From contig NZ_JARKMZ010000020.1 in assembly GCF_029360775.1 (NCBI RefSeq), forward strand, positions 105,881 to 169,880: DNA of 64,000 nucleotides, written 5' to 3'. The DNA comes from Daejeonella sp. H1SJ63 (lineage in GTDB: Bacteria; Bacteroidota; Bacteroidia; Sphingobacteriales; Sphingobacteriaceae). The notes beneath the pieces were generated by a model. That model did not search any database. It was not told the origin of the DNA and saw only the letters and a list, made by a program, of their open reading frames with translations. This document shows positions 25,826-33,705 of the stretch, piece by piece. Both the position numbers and the translations under genes were made by a program. The first letter of the stretch is position 1. Every line of letters begins with the position of its first letter.

Positions 25826-26659
25826 ATGCAAGAAATTCTGTCAAAACAAAAAATTGGCTTGAGAATACGTGGACTAAGAATTGAAAATGCCTTATCGCAA
25901 GAATTCATAGCAAAAACAATGGGATTATCACGTAGCAATTACTCTCAGATAGAACTTGGGAATCAATTTCCCTCATACGAAGTTCTTGTAAAGATTGCTA
26001 TTTTTTATAACAAAACCTATGACTGGATAATTCATGGTGAAGATTTTGCAATAAAAACAAGCAAAATCGATAAATTAAAAATGGACAAGCTTATTTCAAC
26101 TGACTTTCAGAATGCGTTAAAGGGAACGGATGCAGACAAAATTTCCCTGGTCAAGAATTCTGATTATTATGACTATGTATGTTCAGCAAAAATTCAGAAA
26201 TATATAGACCAGCTAAGCACGATAGAGATCCCAATCGGGAAGAGGGGAAAAAAGGATAATCAGCCTTTATTCCGTGCATTTGAAGTAATTGATAACGGAA
26301 TGTCAGGAGTACTGCAAAACGAGGATATCATTATTTGTGAAAATATTACCAAAGTGTCGGACTTGAAATTCAATGATATTTATGTTTTAATTACTCAAGA
26401 GGATATTATCATCAGGCGTGTGGTTAAATGCCTGGAAGACAATAAAATTTTAATTTGTAAAGCAGATAATATGAGTTATCCTATCCGGATAATTCATCTG
26501 GATAAACTACAGGAAATATGGCATATCAGAGGAATTTTTTCTACAAAATTTACCGGAATTGTAGAGAAAATTGAACATCAGCTTGAAAAGTTTGAAAAGT
26601 CTATTACAGATTTAAAAAAAGAAGTTCAGCAAATAAAGAAAAAAAGATCAAAGCTGTAA
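25826..26659 (+). CDS. XRE-family repressor with S24-like C-terminal domain
   Basis: 277 residues. An N-terminal helix-turn-helix (about 10-65: GLRIRGLRIENALSQEFIAKTMGLSRSNYSQIELG), a linker, a LexA/CI-like S24 domain (about 145-235: FRAFEVIDNGMSGVLQNEDIII) and a Lys-rich coiled coil (about 245-277). In active S24 proteins the nucleophile serine precedes the methionine of this motif; here a glycine stands there (DNGM), so self-cleavage is unlikely and the domain may serve dimerisation only. No phage structural genes are adjacent. Confidence 0.8.
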   Translation: MQEILSKQKIGLRIRGLRIENALSQEFIAKTMGLSRSNYSQIELGNQFPSYEVLVKIAIFYNKTYDWIIHGEDFAIKTSKIDKLKMDKLISTDFQNALKGTDADKISLVKNSDYYDYVCSAKIQKYIDQLSTIEIPIGKRGKKDNQPLFRAFEVIDNGMSGVLQNEDIIICENITKVSDLKFNDIYVLITQEDIIIRRVVKCLEDNKILICKADNMSYPIRIIHLDKLQEIWHIRGIFSTKFTGIVEKIEHQLEKFEKSITDLKKEVQQIKKKRSKL

Positions 26660-26913
26660 GCTGAGCAGTATCTCTATGCAGTTTAATCGGTCTGCTTTTT
26701 TGAGAACACCTTAAACCAGATGTTTTATACCCACCCGGGTAAGGACAAAGTGTAATGGCAGAGTTGATATCTTTCAACCCTTTCCCGCCATGCCCAAATA
26801 TTCGTTTCATCTACCGTATTTCTCTTTGTAAATAGACTAAAAGTCATTTGGTGTAATACCTTTTAATGTGTCCTGATGGGCTTATAAATTCGTCCCCTTC
26901 TTAATAACAGGAA

Positions 26914-27066
26914 TTATAGCAGATCAGACTGACCATTAATACCATTGAAAAACAGTTTCAGAACATCATGAACAAGAAAGGATTTCGCCATTTCTGCATG
27001 AACAATCTCTCGTTCCGTCCGGTCTTCCCTGTCTGAATCAAAAATTCCTCTGTTAAAATCAATCAT
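26914..27066 (-). CDS. hypothetical 50-residue protein
   Basis: A short frame starting ATGATTGATTTTAACAGAGG at 27066 and coding for 50 acidic/polar then hydrophobic residues (RGIFDSDREDRTEREIVHAE..., KSFLVHDVLKLFFNG). Codon use looks natural. It diverges from the small helix-turn-helix gene at 27095 with only 28 bases between. No family recognised; it could be chance. Confidence 0.35.
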   Translation of the reverse strand: MIDFNRGIFDSDREDRTEREIVHAEMAKSFLVHDVLKLFFNGINGQSDLL

Positions 27067-27094
27067 TATTTCTTAATTAAAACAAAGCCCTGCC

Positions 27095-27316
27095 ATGGAT
27101 TATGAAACTTACCAAGAGAAAACAAATTATTTACTCGAAATGATCACGAAAGGTCGCCTGATATCTTTATCGGAGGCTGCCGGTAAATTCGGATGTGCCA
27201 CCAGAACAATCAGTCGAATGCTAGCCCGTTTGCGCAGACAAGGCCATCCTATCCACTATGACCGGTCACTCAGAAGATTTGTATTAAAGGATCAGAAGTC
27301 TGCAACAGACTTCTGA
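27095..27316 (+). CDS. small helix-turn-helix protein
   Basis: 73 residues, a single winged-helix/HTH_11-like unit: LISLSEAAGKFGCATRTISRMLARLRRQGHPIHYDRSLRRFVL (about 22-64). Likely a DNA-binding regulator, perhaps autoregulatory given the short gap to the divergent frame at 26914-27066. Its last ten codons and stop lie inside a 16-base perfect hairpin (27287-27321). Confidence 0.6.
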   Translation: MDYETYQEKTNYLLEMITKGRLISLSEAAGKFGCATRTISRMLARLRRQGHPIHYDRSLRRFVLKDQKSATDF

Positions 27317-27321
27317 TCCTT
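27287..27321. terminator. long perfect hairpin over the stop codon of the HTH gene
   Basis: AAGGATCAGAAGTCTG (27287-27302) and CAGACTTCTGATCCTT (27306-27321) pair perfectly over 16 bases with a 3-base loop. It includes the TGA at 27314. There is no T-run after it on either strand, so it may act as a transcript-stabilising or bidirectional end rather than a classical terminator. Confidence 0.6.
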
Positions 27322-27378
27322 CAGATTCATTTACACATATTTCAGGCCGGTTAATATTGATCACCTGTTCTTCAACTG

Positions 27379-28011
27379 CTATTCAATATATCTTGCCACC
27401 TTATAAACAGATTTTACCAACCGACGTTTTCTGTACACTCCATCACCTTCCCGACTACCGGAACTATTTGTATTACCTTCAACCGTAATCAGCCAGGGGT
27501 CTTTCCACTGATCTACAAAACCGGCATGGGCAATACGGTTCTTTTCAGGGAAAAAGAGAGCGAAGATGTCGCCGGTATCAGGAATGATCTGATCGCTATC
27601 TGCTTGCCTCTTACCGCTTATTTGTCCGGCAGGATAGGCCTGGGCTTTACTCCAAATGATCTTAGATGAAGGAAACAAATCCGGGGTCCAGCCTGAGCGG
27701 GGATGATCAACCCCGGCCTGCCCGTAAACCCAGCAAATAAATGCAGCGCACCAGGGCTGTCCTCTGCTCAAATCCACATATCTCAGGTATCTTTCAACCT
27801 CCTTACCTGCATTAATACCCTGTTCCCGAACACCCACTTCCGAATCATAAATCCTCTTAACTGCCTGTTGTCTAAGGCTCCTGTTGCTTACAGGTTGTCT
27901 GTTGTCATTAGATAGCCCTCGGGTAACAACTAAATAATCGCTGCCAAAGTGGCTACAAATGAATACAGTAACAAGAGATAAAAGCCCAAATAAATAATTA
28001 CTTTTTGCCAT
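27379..28011 (-). CDS. secreted CHAP-like peptidoglycan amidase
   Basis: 210 residues. A signal-like N-terminus (about 8-24: FGLLSLVTVFICSHF), then a cysteine-amidase domain of the CHAP/NlpC type: PWCAAFICWVYGQAG near residue 87 holds the nucleophile cysteine, and GDIFALFFPEKNRIAHAGFV near 145 holds the histidine, followed by ITVEGNTNSSGSREGDGVY. Endolysin-like proteins with this layout cut cell-wall peptides. The gene begins inside the end of the upstream membrane-protein gene (82-base overlap); no later in-frame start fits. Last gene of a four-gene group. Confidence 0.7.
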   Translation of the reverse strand: MAKSNYLFGLLSLVTVFICSHFGSDYLVVTRGLSNDNRQPVSNRSLRQQAVKRIYDSEVGVREQGINAGKEVERYLRYVDLSRGQPWCAAFICWVYGQAGVDHPRSGWTPDLFPSSKIIWSKAQAYPAGQISGKRQADSDQIIPDTGDIFALFFPEKNRIAHAGFVDQWKDPWLITVEGNTNSSGSREGDGVYRKRRLVKSVYKVARYIE

Positions 28012-28295
28012 GCTGATAAGGATTTAAAGTTTTGTTCAAATTGCTCTTCAGAATAATCGGCCAGTACCGGCCAGATGATATTGATAAGCCACCAGGTCAC
28101 TGCCTTAAATGCAAGCAGCGACAGAATAGCCATAATCACCGCGCTCAAAGCGCCGGGATCAATGGGAGCAGATGTAATGTCGATCCATCTGGATAACCAG
28201 GGGAAACACAGGAACAAAAGCAGGGCTGAAAAAATACCAAGATGTTCCCTTTTAAACATACTCTGCTGAATCTGCAAACTTATAAGCTCTTTCAT
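27930..28295 (-). CDS. small integral membrane protein, holin-like
   Basis: 121 residues with three hydrophobic segments (about 19-36, 49-74, 98-120) and a charged loop (76-95). Size and topology resemble holins, and it overlaps the following endolysin-like gene. I recognise no specific family. It starts 1 base after the upstream gene (28297-28692) ends, so the two are surely co-transcribed. Confidence 0.55.
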   Translation of the reverse strand: MKELISLQIQQSMFKREHLGIFSALLLFLCFPWLSRWIDITSAPIDPGALSAVIMAILSLLAFKAVTWWLINIIWPVLADYSEEQFEQNFKSLSAWQKVIIYLGFYLLLLYSFVATLAAII

Positions 28296-28296
28296 A

Positions 28297-28692
28297 TCAG
28301 TTCTCTTCTAGTTCATCCTCTGTGTTGCTTGTCTGATCTTCTTCCTCATTTTGGGAAGCACCCGAGCTCTTAATCATCAAACTTTTAAACAGTCTGATCA
28401 GCAAACGGGTCAGCTCAAGAATCTTCTCCGGACTCACACGACCTTTCAGGTCCTTTAACGAAAACGCATCTTTAAGCACCCCGAACAAATGGCCAAACTC
28501 TGCAATAGACAGAAAGCCCAGTATCAAAGCGATATGCCAGCGGTTCAGACAGGAATTCTCCTTTTGAAGAAAATTGTTGATCGCAATCTGACCGGCTCTG
28601 CGATGAGCAGGAAGCTTTTCAACAATGAGCTGTATAGCCTGACGTTTAAACTCAGGCAACATTTTATTGTAAACTGTGATTTGATTTTTCAT
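28297..28692 (-). CDS. hypothetical protein with acidic C-terminus
   Basis: 131 residues. The N-terminal half is amphipathic (KRQAIQLIVEKLPAHRRAGQIAINNFL), the middle has a mildly hydrophobic stretch (about 52-72), and the last 18 residues are mostly Glu/Asp/Asn. No family recognised. Lies between the 190-residue protein gene and the membrane protein gene on the same strand, in the group that ends with a wall amidase. Confidence 0.5.
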   Translation of the reverse strand: MKNQITVYNKMLPEFKRQAIQLIVEKLPAHRRAGQIAINNFLQKENSCLNRWHIALILGFLSIAEFGHLFGVLKDAFSLKDLKGRVSPEKILELTRLLIRLFKSLMIKSSGASQNEEEDQTSNTEDELEEN

Positions 28693-28723
28693 GATTTAAA
28701 ATTTGAGTGAATAATGGTTTAAA

Positions 28724-28749
28724 GAACCGCTCCGCATGCGGAGCGGTTC
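28724..28749. terminator. 26-base perfect palindrome between two genes
   Basis: Bases 28724-28749 read the same on both strands, centred on GCATGC with GAACCGCTCC arms. On the minus strand it is followed by TTTAAACC. It may act as a partial terminator between the 190-residue protein gene and the three downstream genes, or as a protein-binding site. Confidence 0.6.
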
Positions 28750-28764
28750 ATGCAAATCAGCCGC

Positions 28765-29337
28765 TTAGAGGATTACTTTCTCCAGCACAGTCCGGTTACC
28801 CGGAAGATCAATAGCCGTAAAAATGATCTTCGAACCCGAAACATCTGCATTTACAGCTGTACAGGTATAGATCCAGTCAAGACCGTTCAGCGACTGTACC
28901 GCATCTCCTTCTTCCAGCAGACTGTCATCCGGATTCATGATCTGAACTTTTACCTCATTGACCCTGAAATCGTCAATTACGCTCACACTGATCTCATCAC
29001 CAATTGCACCAGTGTAAGTCGAGAAATTCACGTCCTCATAAAACTCAGGAGCCAGCTGGTAATCCTTAAAAGCCCTGTTGAAAGCACTTTGCCCCAGCCT
29101 TGCCACAGCCTGATAAGCCGCTTTCATCAGTGGATCAAGAATTGCATTTTTGGCATACTGAGCCGCCTTTTTAAAGCGATTCTGTATGTCCAGCTGTACC
29201 ACAGTTGGCGGTTTGCTGAAAGGCCTTGGCCGGTCAGCTACAATCGTTTTGTTGGCTCTCTGGCGGAACACCAACAGATCACCGATCAGGCCGCTTAGCC
29301 CGTGGGTGACTACATTGTTTTTAGATTTTGCCATCAT
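28765..29337 (-). CDS. hypothetical protein of Bacteroidota, possibly phage- or repeat-related
   Basis: 190 residues. It opens MAKSKNNVVTHGLSGLIGDL and then a basic stretch, RPFSKPPTVVQLDIQNRFKK, a layout I associate with DUF6266-type proteins of unknown function; this is a resemblance, not a match. The C-terminal 100 residues look beta-rich (ISVSVIDDFRVNEVKVQIMNPDDSLLEEGDAVQ). First gene of the group that ends with the holin-like and amidase genes. Two methionines open the frame; the second (29334) may be the real start. Confidence 0.5.
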   Translation of the reverse strand: MMAKSKNNVVTHGLSGLIGDLLVFRQRANKTIVADRPRPFSKPPTVVQLDIQNRFKKAAQYAKNAILDPLMKAAYQAVARLGQSAFNRAFKDYQLAPEFYEDVNFSTYTGAIGDEISVSVIDDFRVNEVKVQIMNPDDSLLEEGDAVQSLNGLDWIYTCTAVNADVSGSKIIFTAIDLPGNRTVLEKVIL

Positions 29338-30395
29338 TAAAATTTTAAATGGTTAATAATTAAATTTCAAGCCTCCTCATCTGTACCGGTACGCGGTGCT
29401 TGAGGTCAAACCTAAGTGTAGATTTTATAACTTCCTAACAATCAGATAGTCATGATCTAATTTGAACCCTTATGATCTCATTTGACACCATAGTATTGAG
29501 CAGAACAAGGTTGAATTCACAGCTTTTTGATCAAAAAAGAAAGGGATATTTGGGGGAAAAGTCAGAGCTATAGTTAGAATAGTATTGGAATAGTGTTAAA
29601 GTATAGTCAGAGTTTTCGGACTGATATTACATCGTCATGTCTATTCGGCAAGCCTCATTTATTGGAAAATTACTATAAAGCATTACCAGACCTTAGCAAT
29701 CCACTTCAACTATGTTTTAATGACTAATACAGAATTAAGTCTCATGAAATTTTCTGGATCATGTGTGCGGTTTCTAAACTATTATAACTCATGAAACATC
29801 CCGCTCGGCCGCTAGGCCTATTTCCCTTTTTTCTTGATAAAAAAGGAAACAATGCCGAACCGCCTTAGCGGTGAGACCACGAAGGCCTATAAAAACAATA
29901 AAAAATACTGAGTAAAATCAAGAAATGACCCCTCTCAAAGATCGGGGCAGGCTTCGCTTTCCACCGCCGAGGGCCATACTCCCGGCCCGCCGTTCTTTCA
30001 TCCCTCCGCACAGAAATTCTGATTCAATGCTTATCAATTTCCTTTGAAGATGATCTGAAGGGTACTAAAATGAGCGCCAGATGCTTAGGAAAGTTCATCC
30101 ATCAACGGCTGCGTGCAGGCAATGCCGCAAAAAAAGTACTTGAACGTTCGTGCAATTGCATAACTTCTATAATTCTTACCCTTGTTGATTTTGTACGGCA
30201 AATAAACTAATGCATTCCATTTGTGAACTGCGTCATGTCGACGAGCGAAACCGATTTTAAAGTAATTACTGAATATTCCGCGAGGAGAGATCTTTTGCTA
30301 AAAGAGAAGGAATTGACATGGAAGGCAAGGAATTTTTCTCCACAAAAGAAGAATACCCATATCCTGTTTTCATACAAAGTATAATGACCTCACTA
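29338..30395. other. intergenic kilobase with a dispersed structured element
   Basis: No convincing gene on either strand. It contains the element 29805-29910 also found at 11942-12045, and a GC-rich stretch at 29930-30010. Most of the rest shows no recognisable structure. Confidence 0.5.
29805..29910 (+). repeat. dispersed structured element, copy 2
   Basis: Partner of 11942-12045 in the opposite orientation. It carries GGCCGCTAGGCC (a palindrome), a hairpin TTCCCTTTTTT/AAAAAAGGAA, CAATGCCGA, ACCGCCTTAGCGGT (a palindrome), GAGACCACGAA and an A-rich end. Pairing is preserved while the stem sequence differs from copy 1. Confidence 0.7.
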
Positions 30396-30656
30396 TCACT
30401 TCTTCTTTGAAAGTACTTTCTGCACATCCTCCGTGTCATACAGATCCTTTCTCCCCAGAGTTTCCGGAATAAGAATCCGGTCCTTTTTTAAACGATATAA
30501 GGTTGATTTACTGATGTGGAACATTTGCTTTATATCACAGGAATCCAGCCATTTTTTTGGTCCGCCCCGTTCAAGCAGCATATCCAGTGTCTGCTGAATA
30601 CGCATTTGCCCTCGCTCAAGCTCCATAAGCTTCTGAAAAATCTGCTCCTGGTCCAT
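30396..30656 (-). CDS. helix-turn-helix (MerR/excisionase-like) protein
   Basis: 86 residues. A short coiled coil (1-28), then a winged helix typical of Bacteroidota HTH_17 proteins: WLDSCDIKQMFHISKSTLYRLKKDRILIPETLGRKDLYDTEDVQKVL. Such proteins are frequent in integrative elements, as excisionase-type or regulatory factors, but no integrase or mobilisation gene is next to it. Confidence 0.7.
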   Translation of the reverse strand: MDQEQIFQKLMELERGQMRIQQTLDMLLERGGPKKWLDSCDIKQMFHISKSTLYRLKKDRILIPETLGRKDLYDTEDVQKVLSKKK

Positions 30657-30807
30657 AAAAACCCTGTTAACAGTTTCAAGTTCATGGGGTAAAAATTAAA
30701 GCGAGCGTTTATCTGATCAAAGAAAATAGTTCATCGCGACAAATTTTGTCTGCATGACAAAAGAATTTTGTTTCTGTTTTAAAAAAGAAATTAAACTCAG
30801 TCGGATC

Positions 30808-31365
30808 ATGGATACCGAACTGCTCTTTCAAAAAATCTATGCATTCAGCTCGCCCCTGCAGGAGGAGAAAGAATTACTGATCTCCCTGCTGAAGGAGGAG
30901 GAGTATCCGGCCGGAAGGTATATCCAGCGCAAGGGTAATCCCGCTGATAAACTCTGGTTCATCAGGAGCGGATTTATTATGGGCTATTACCCTTCTGAAC
31001 CGGTACATCAGGTTTGCCTTTTTTCAGCAAAGGGTGAATTCGTTACCTCTGCTTCGGGTTTCTTTCTTCAGAGTTATTCTGCCAAAAACCTGATCTGTAA
31101 ACAGGAAAGCAGCTTATTATGCATCCGGTACAAGGAGCTGCAGGAACTCCGTAAAATTCCGTCCCTGTCCAGGGCTTATGAAGGTATTATGGCTCAGTAC
31201 CAGGCAGAGGGAATGCGCAGAATAAGATCCGTTTTATACGATCCGCCAGCCCTGAGACTGCAAAAACTGCTGAATCGGTATCCGATGATTCCGGATGTTG
31301 CTAAACCGATAGAAATCTCTTCTTACCTCGGTATCAGCCGCCGCACCTTATACCGGCTTTTATAA
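30808..31365 (+). CDS. Crp/Fnr-family transcriptional regulator
   Basis: A 185-residue regulator counted from the methionine of MDTELLFQKIYAF at 30808; the frame also allows a start at 30754, but its extra 18 residues (CFCFKKEIK...) do not fit the family. Cyclic-nucleotide-binding-like barrel at about 15-115 (YIQRKGNPADKLWFIRSGFIMGYY) and a C-terminal helix-turn-helix (PIEISSYLGISRRTLYRLL). It ends right after the recognition helix, a little short for the family. Lies 73 bases before the MauE-like gene and may control it. Confidence 0.75.
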   Translation: MDTELLFQKIYAFSSPLQEEKELLISLLKEEEYPAGRYIQRKGNPADKLWFIRSGFIMGYYPSEPVHQVCLFSAKGEFVTSASGFFLQSYSAKNLICKQESSLLCIRYKELQELRKIPSLSRAYEGIMAQYQAEGMRRIRSVLYDPPALRLQKLLNRYPMIPDVAKPIEISSYLGISRRTLYRLL

Positions 31366-31438
31366 ATCCCGCCTTGTGCCATTTGGCAAAAAAACAATTC
31401 TCTTTCATGCTGAACTTTAACCTAAACCAAACAGGCTC

Positions 31439-31888
31439 ATGAAAACAAGATTCTTTAAGCCGGAAAGCTATGTACAGCTTATTTCCTGTCTGCTCATCCT
31501 ATTATGGGTTTATGCAGCAACAAGTAAGCTGATTAATTATGAACAGAGCCGTATGCAAATGATGAATCAGGTATTCCCGGATTCGATAAATGGGATATTA
31601 CTTTGGGCTGTTCCTTTAATAGAACTACTTATCTCAGGACTACTGTTGTTTCACGGAACCCGGAAGGTTGGTCTTTTTCTATCAGCAATTCTATTATTCC
31701 TGTTCAGCGGCTATGTTTTACTGGTTATGCTGAATGTATTTGGCCGCATCCCCTGTTCCTGCGGGGGGATTATTGCTAAGCTCGGTTGGGGTCAACATCT
31801 GGTATTTAACCTTATTTTCCTTGGATTAGCGCTAATTGGTTTCATGTTTTATGATAAGGAAGGAGGCGGTATGGGAAAGGATTTATGA
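31439..31888 (+). CDS. MauE/DoxX-like redox-associated membrane protein
   Basis: 149 residues with four hydrophobic segments (about 12-30, 48-67, 74-97, 118-140). A CSC in FGRIPCSCGGIIAKLGWGQHLVFN near residues 103-120 is the cysteine motif of MauE-like proteins, which help form disulfides or mature periplasmic enzymes. In Bacteroidota it is usually found, as here, next to a small secreted protein and SusC/D and TlpA genes. The next gene lies 111 bases downstream. Confidence 0.8.
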   Translation: MKTRFFKPESYVQLISCLLILLWVYAATSKLINYEQSRMQMMNQVFPDSINGILLWAVPLIELLISGLLLFHGTRKVGLFLSAILLFLFSGYVLLVMLNVFGRIPCSCGGIIAKLGWGQHLVFNLIFLGLALIGFMFYDKEGGGMGKDL

Positions 31889-31999
31889 GTGAAGATGCTT
31901 GAGGCTGTAAAGCAAGAGCTTAGAGCAAAGAGAGAATAAACAATAATTCAATTATCAAAGTTTTTTGTTTGCTTTTTGATGTATAAAAGCATTCATATT

Positions 32000-32272
32000 A
32001 TGAGAAAAATAAATTTTGGAGTATTGGCTCTTATATTGGGGCTAACACTTGCCATCACAGGTAGCGCGTTTAAACCAGTAGCGCAAAGTGAATGGGGGTT
32101 TGATCAGGCTACACAGCAGTATTACGACCTTAATAACTTACCAACCGGCGCTACATACAATTGTAATCTTTCAAGTCAGATTTGTACAGAGATCTATGAT
32201 GGGGATCCAAATTCAGGCGGAACTTATATCAGGGATGAAAAAGTAGATGGCACGTTTGTATTAGTACCGTAG
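32000..32272 (+). CDS. small secreted protein of the DUF6520 type
   Basis: 90 residues from the ATG at 32000 (an in-frame ATG at 31976 would add eight residues that break the signal peptide). Signal peptide about 1-25 (MRKINFGVLALILGLTLAITG), then AFKPVAQSEWGFDQATQQYYDL and a short region with two cysteines (CNLSSQIC). This is the pattern of DUF6520, small exported proteins of unknown role found with MauE-like genes. Followed at once by a strong terminator. Confidence 0.7.
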   Translation: MRKINFGVLALILGLTLAITGSAFKPVAQSEWGFDQATQQYYDLNNLPTGATYNCNLSSQICTEIYDGDPNSGGTYIRDEKVDGTFVLVP

Positions 32273-32280
32273 TAGAAAAT

Positions 32281-32307
32281 AAAAGGAGGTTTCGGCCTCC
32301 TTTTATT
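32281..32307. terminator. bidirectional intrinsic terminator
   Basis: AAAAGGAGG (32281-32289) and CCTCCTTTT (32296-32304) pair perfectly around a 6-base loop. It ends the plus-strand DUF6520 transcript and, with the A-run becoming Ts, the minus-strand TlpA-SusC-SusD operon. Confidence 0.9.
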
Positions 32308-32318
32308 GTTATTGTTCA

Positions 32319-33695
32319 TTATCTGTTATTCTGTGGCCATCCATAAACTTCAATCTCATTCGCCGGAATAGAAAAAGTGTACCGCAAACTTCCCGGCAGT
32401 AACTGGTATAACTGACCATTGCTTTGTCTTTGTAAAGTTACCTGGAAAGAAGGATCATCATTTAACCGGCGAAGATCCTGCCATCGCAAGTCCCGGCCCA
32501 CGAGCTCTTTACGTCTCTCATCCAACACTATTTTCAAAGCCTCAGCCGGTGTTCCAGCAGTCAGTGGCTTAAATGTGCCCTTTTTCCAACGCCTCTCTAA
32601 AAGTTTATTCAAATCCTGTACTCCCTCCTGTATCTTGCCGGTACGGACTTTTGCTTCAGCAGAGATGAGGTAAACTTCATTAACACTCAGACCTGAAAAA
32701 GTGGAACCAGGGTTAATTGGACCCGCATACGACCCTTTAAAAGTGAACTGGTTATTGCCCCTGCTTAAGAAAAATAAGCCTTTCCTTAAATCATCGGCAT
32801 GATACATTTTATATAATGCGGGATCAACAAAAGTTAATGCAGAACTGAGATAGCTGTAACTAAGAAGTGGTGCATAAAAAAGAACCTCGGCATTGCTATT
32901 AGGCAATACCACCGGAAAAGGTTTCACAGAAGCAATGCTATACTCGTTATAATCAATCAATGCGCTTTTTAGTTCAAGAGAACTTGCTGCATATTTAGCG
33001 GCCTGATCATAATCTTTCATCGTTAGCGCAGTGCGGGCAAGTAAAGCCAATGCAGCTGCCCGGTCTGGTCTGGTTTTCACTTGCTGGGTAACTGGTAAAA
33101 GCTTAGCCGCTTCCTGCAGATCTTTTAATACAAGATCATAACCTTCACGTTGCGAATTCCTGATTAGTGATTGCTTGATTTTTGATGAAGTGGATATTGG
33201 AACGCCCGGAAGCTGGCCTGATTTAACAGGATCAAAAGGGTCGCTGAATAACTGAAGAAGATTAAAATAGGCATAGGCTCTGAAAAACAGCGCTGTGCCC
33301 CGGGCCGTATTCCAGCCGGGTTCTTTTTTATCTTCAGCTGTTAAATCGTCTAAGCCCTCGAGTGCTACATTACTGTAAAAAATATGCTGATATGGTACGT
33401 TCCAGTCAAGCAAGGCTGTACCTTCTTCAATTTCTTTGGCCCAAATGTAGGCGTTTCGTTCTACCGGAGTTCCGAATGCATTATATCCTGCATCCGTGAT
33501 GTAAAAATCATCCGAACTTAAAAAGCCTATCCCAGGTGTTCTGTTCATTAACTGGTAATTATCGAGCAAAGCCTGTAATTCAGTAAGTCTTTGAGGAATC
33601 AGCAAGGCTTTATCTGACTTCTTATCCAGAAAATCCTTATCGCAGCTGACCAGCATCCCGGCCAGCAAGAGAAATAGTTTAAATTTTATTTTCAT
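32319..33695 (-). CDS. RagB/SusD-family outer-membrane lipoprotein
   Basis: 458 residues. Lipoprotein signal ending LLLAGMLVSCDKDFLDKK with the lipobox cysteine at 18. SusD features follow: TPR-like helices (ARGTALFFRAYAYFNLLQLF, AALALLARTALTMKDYDQAAKYAASS) and the C-terminal VYLISAEAKVRTGKIQEGVQDLNKLLERR plus ERRKELVGRDLRWQDLRRL. It would cap the SusC pore and present substrate. Starts 10 bases after SusC in the TlpA-SusC-SusD operon. The substrate is not shown by sequence; the redox neighbours suggest peptides rather than glycans, as an inference. Confidence 0.92.
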   Translation of the reverse strand: MKIKFKLFLLLAGMLVSCDKDFLDKKSDKALLIPQRLTELQALLDNYQLMNRTPGIGFLSSDDFYITDAGYNAFGTPVERNAYIWAKEIEEGTALLDWNVPYQHIFYSNVALEGLDDLTAEDKKEPGWNTARGTALFFRAYAYFNLLQLFSDPFDPVKSGQLPGVPISTSSKIKQSLIRNSQREGYDLVLKDLQEAAKLLPVTQQVKTRPDRAAALALLARTALTMKDYDQAAKYAASSLELKSALIDYNEYSIASVKPFPVVLPNSNAEVLFYAPLLSYSYLSSALTFVDPALYKMYHADDLRKGLFFLSRGNNQFTFKGSYAGPINPGSTFSGLSVNEVYLISAEAKVRTGKIQEGVQDLNKLLERRWKKGTFKPLTAGTPAEALKIVLDERRKELVGRDLRWQDLRRLNDDPSFQVTLQRQSNGQLYQLLPGSLRYTFSIPANEIEVYGWPQNNR

Positions 33696-33705
33696 TTGAA
33701 TGATC

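Noticed and set aside
28750..29298. 182-codon plus-strand frame
   Set aside because: Antisense shadow of the 190-residue minus-strand gene, with no domain or start context.
27379..29337. Complete prophage
   Set aside because: No integrase, capsid, portal, terminase or tail genes around the lysis-like genes.
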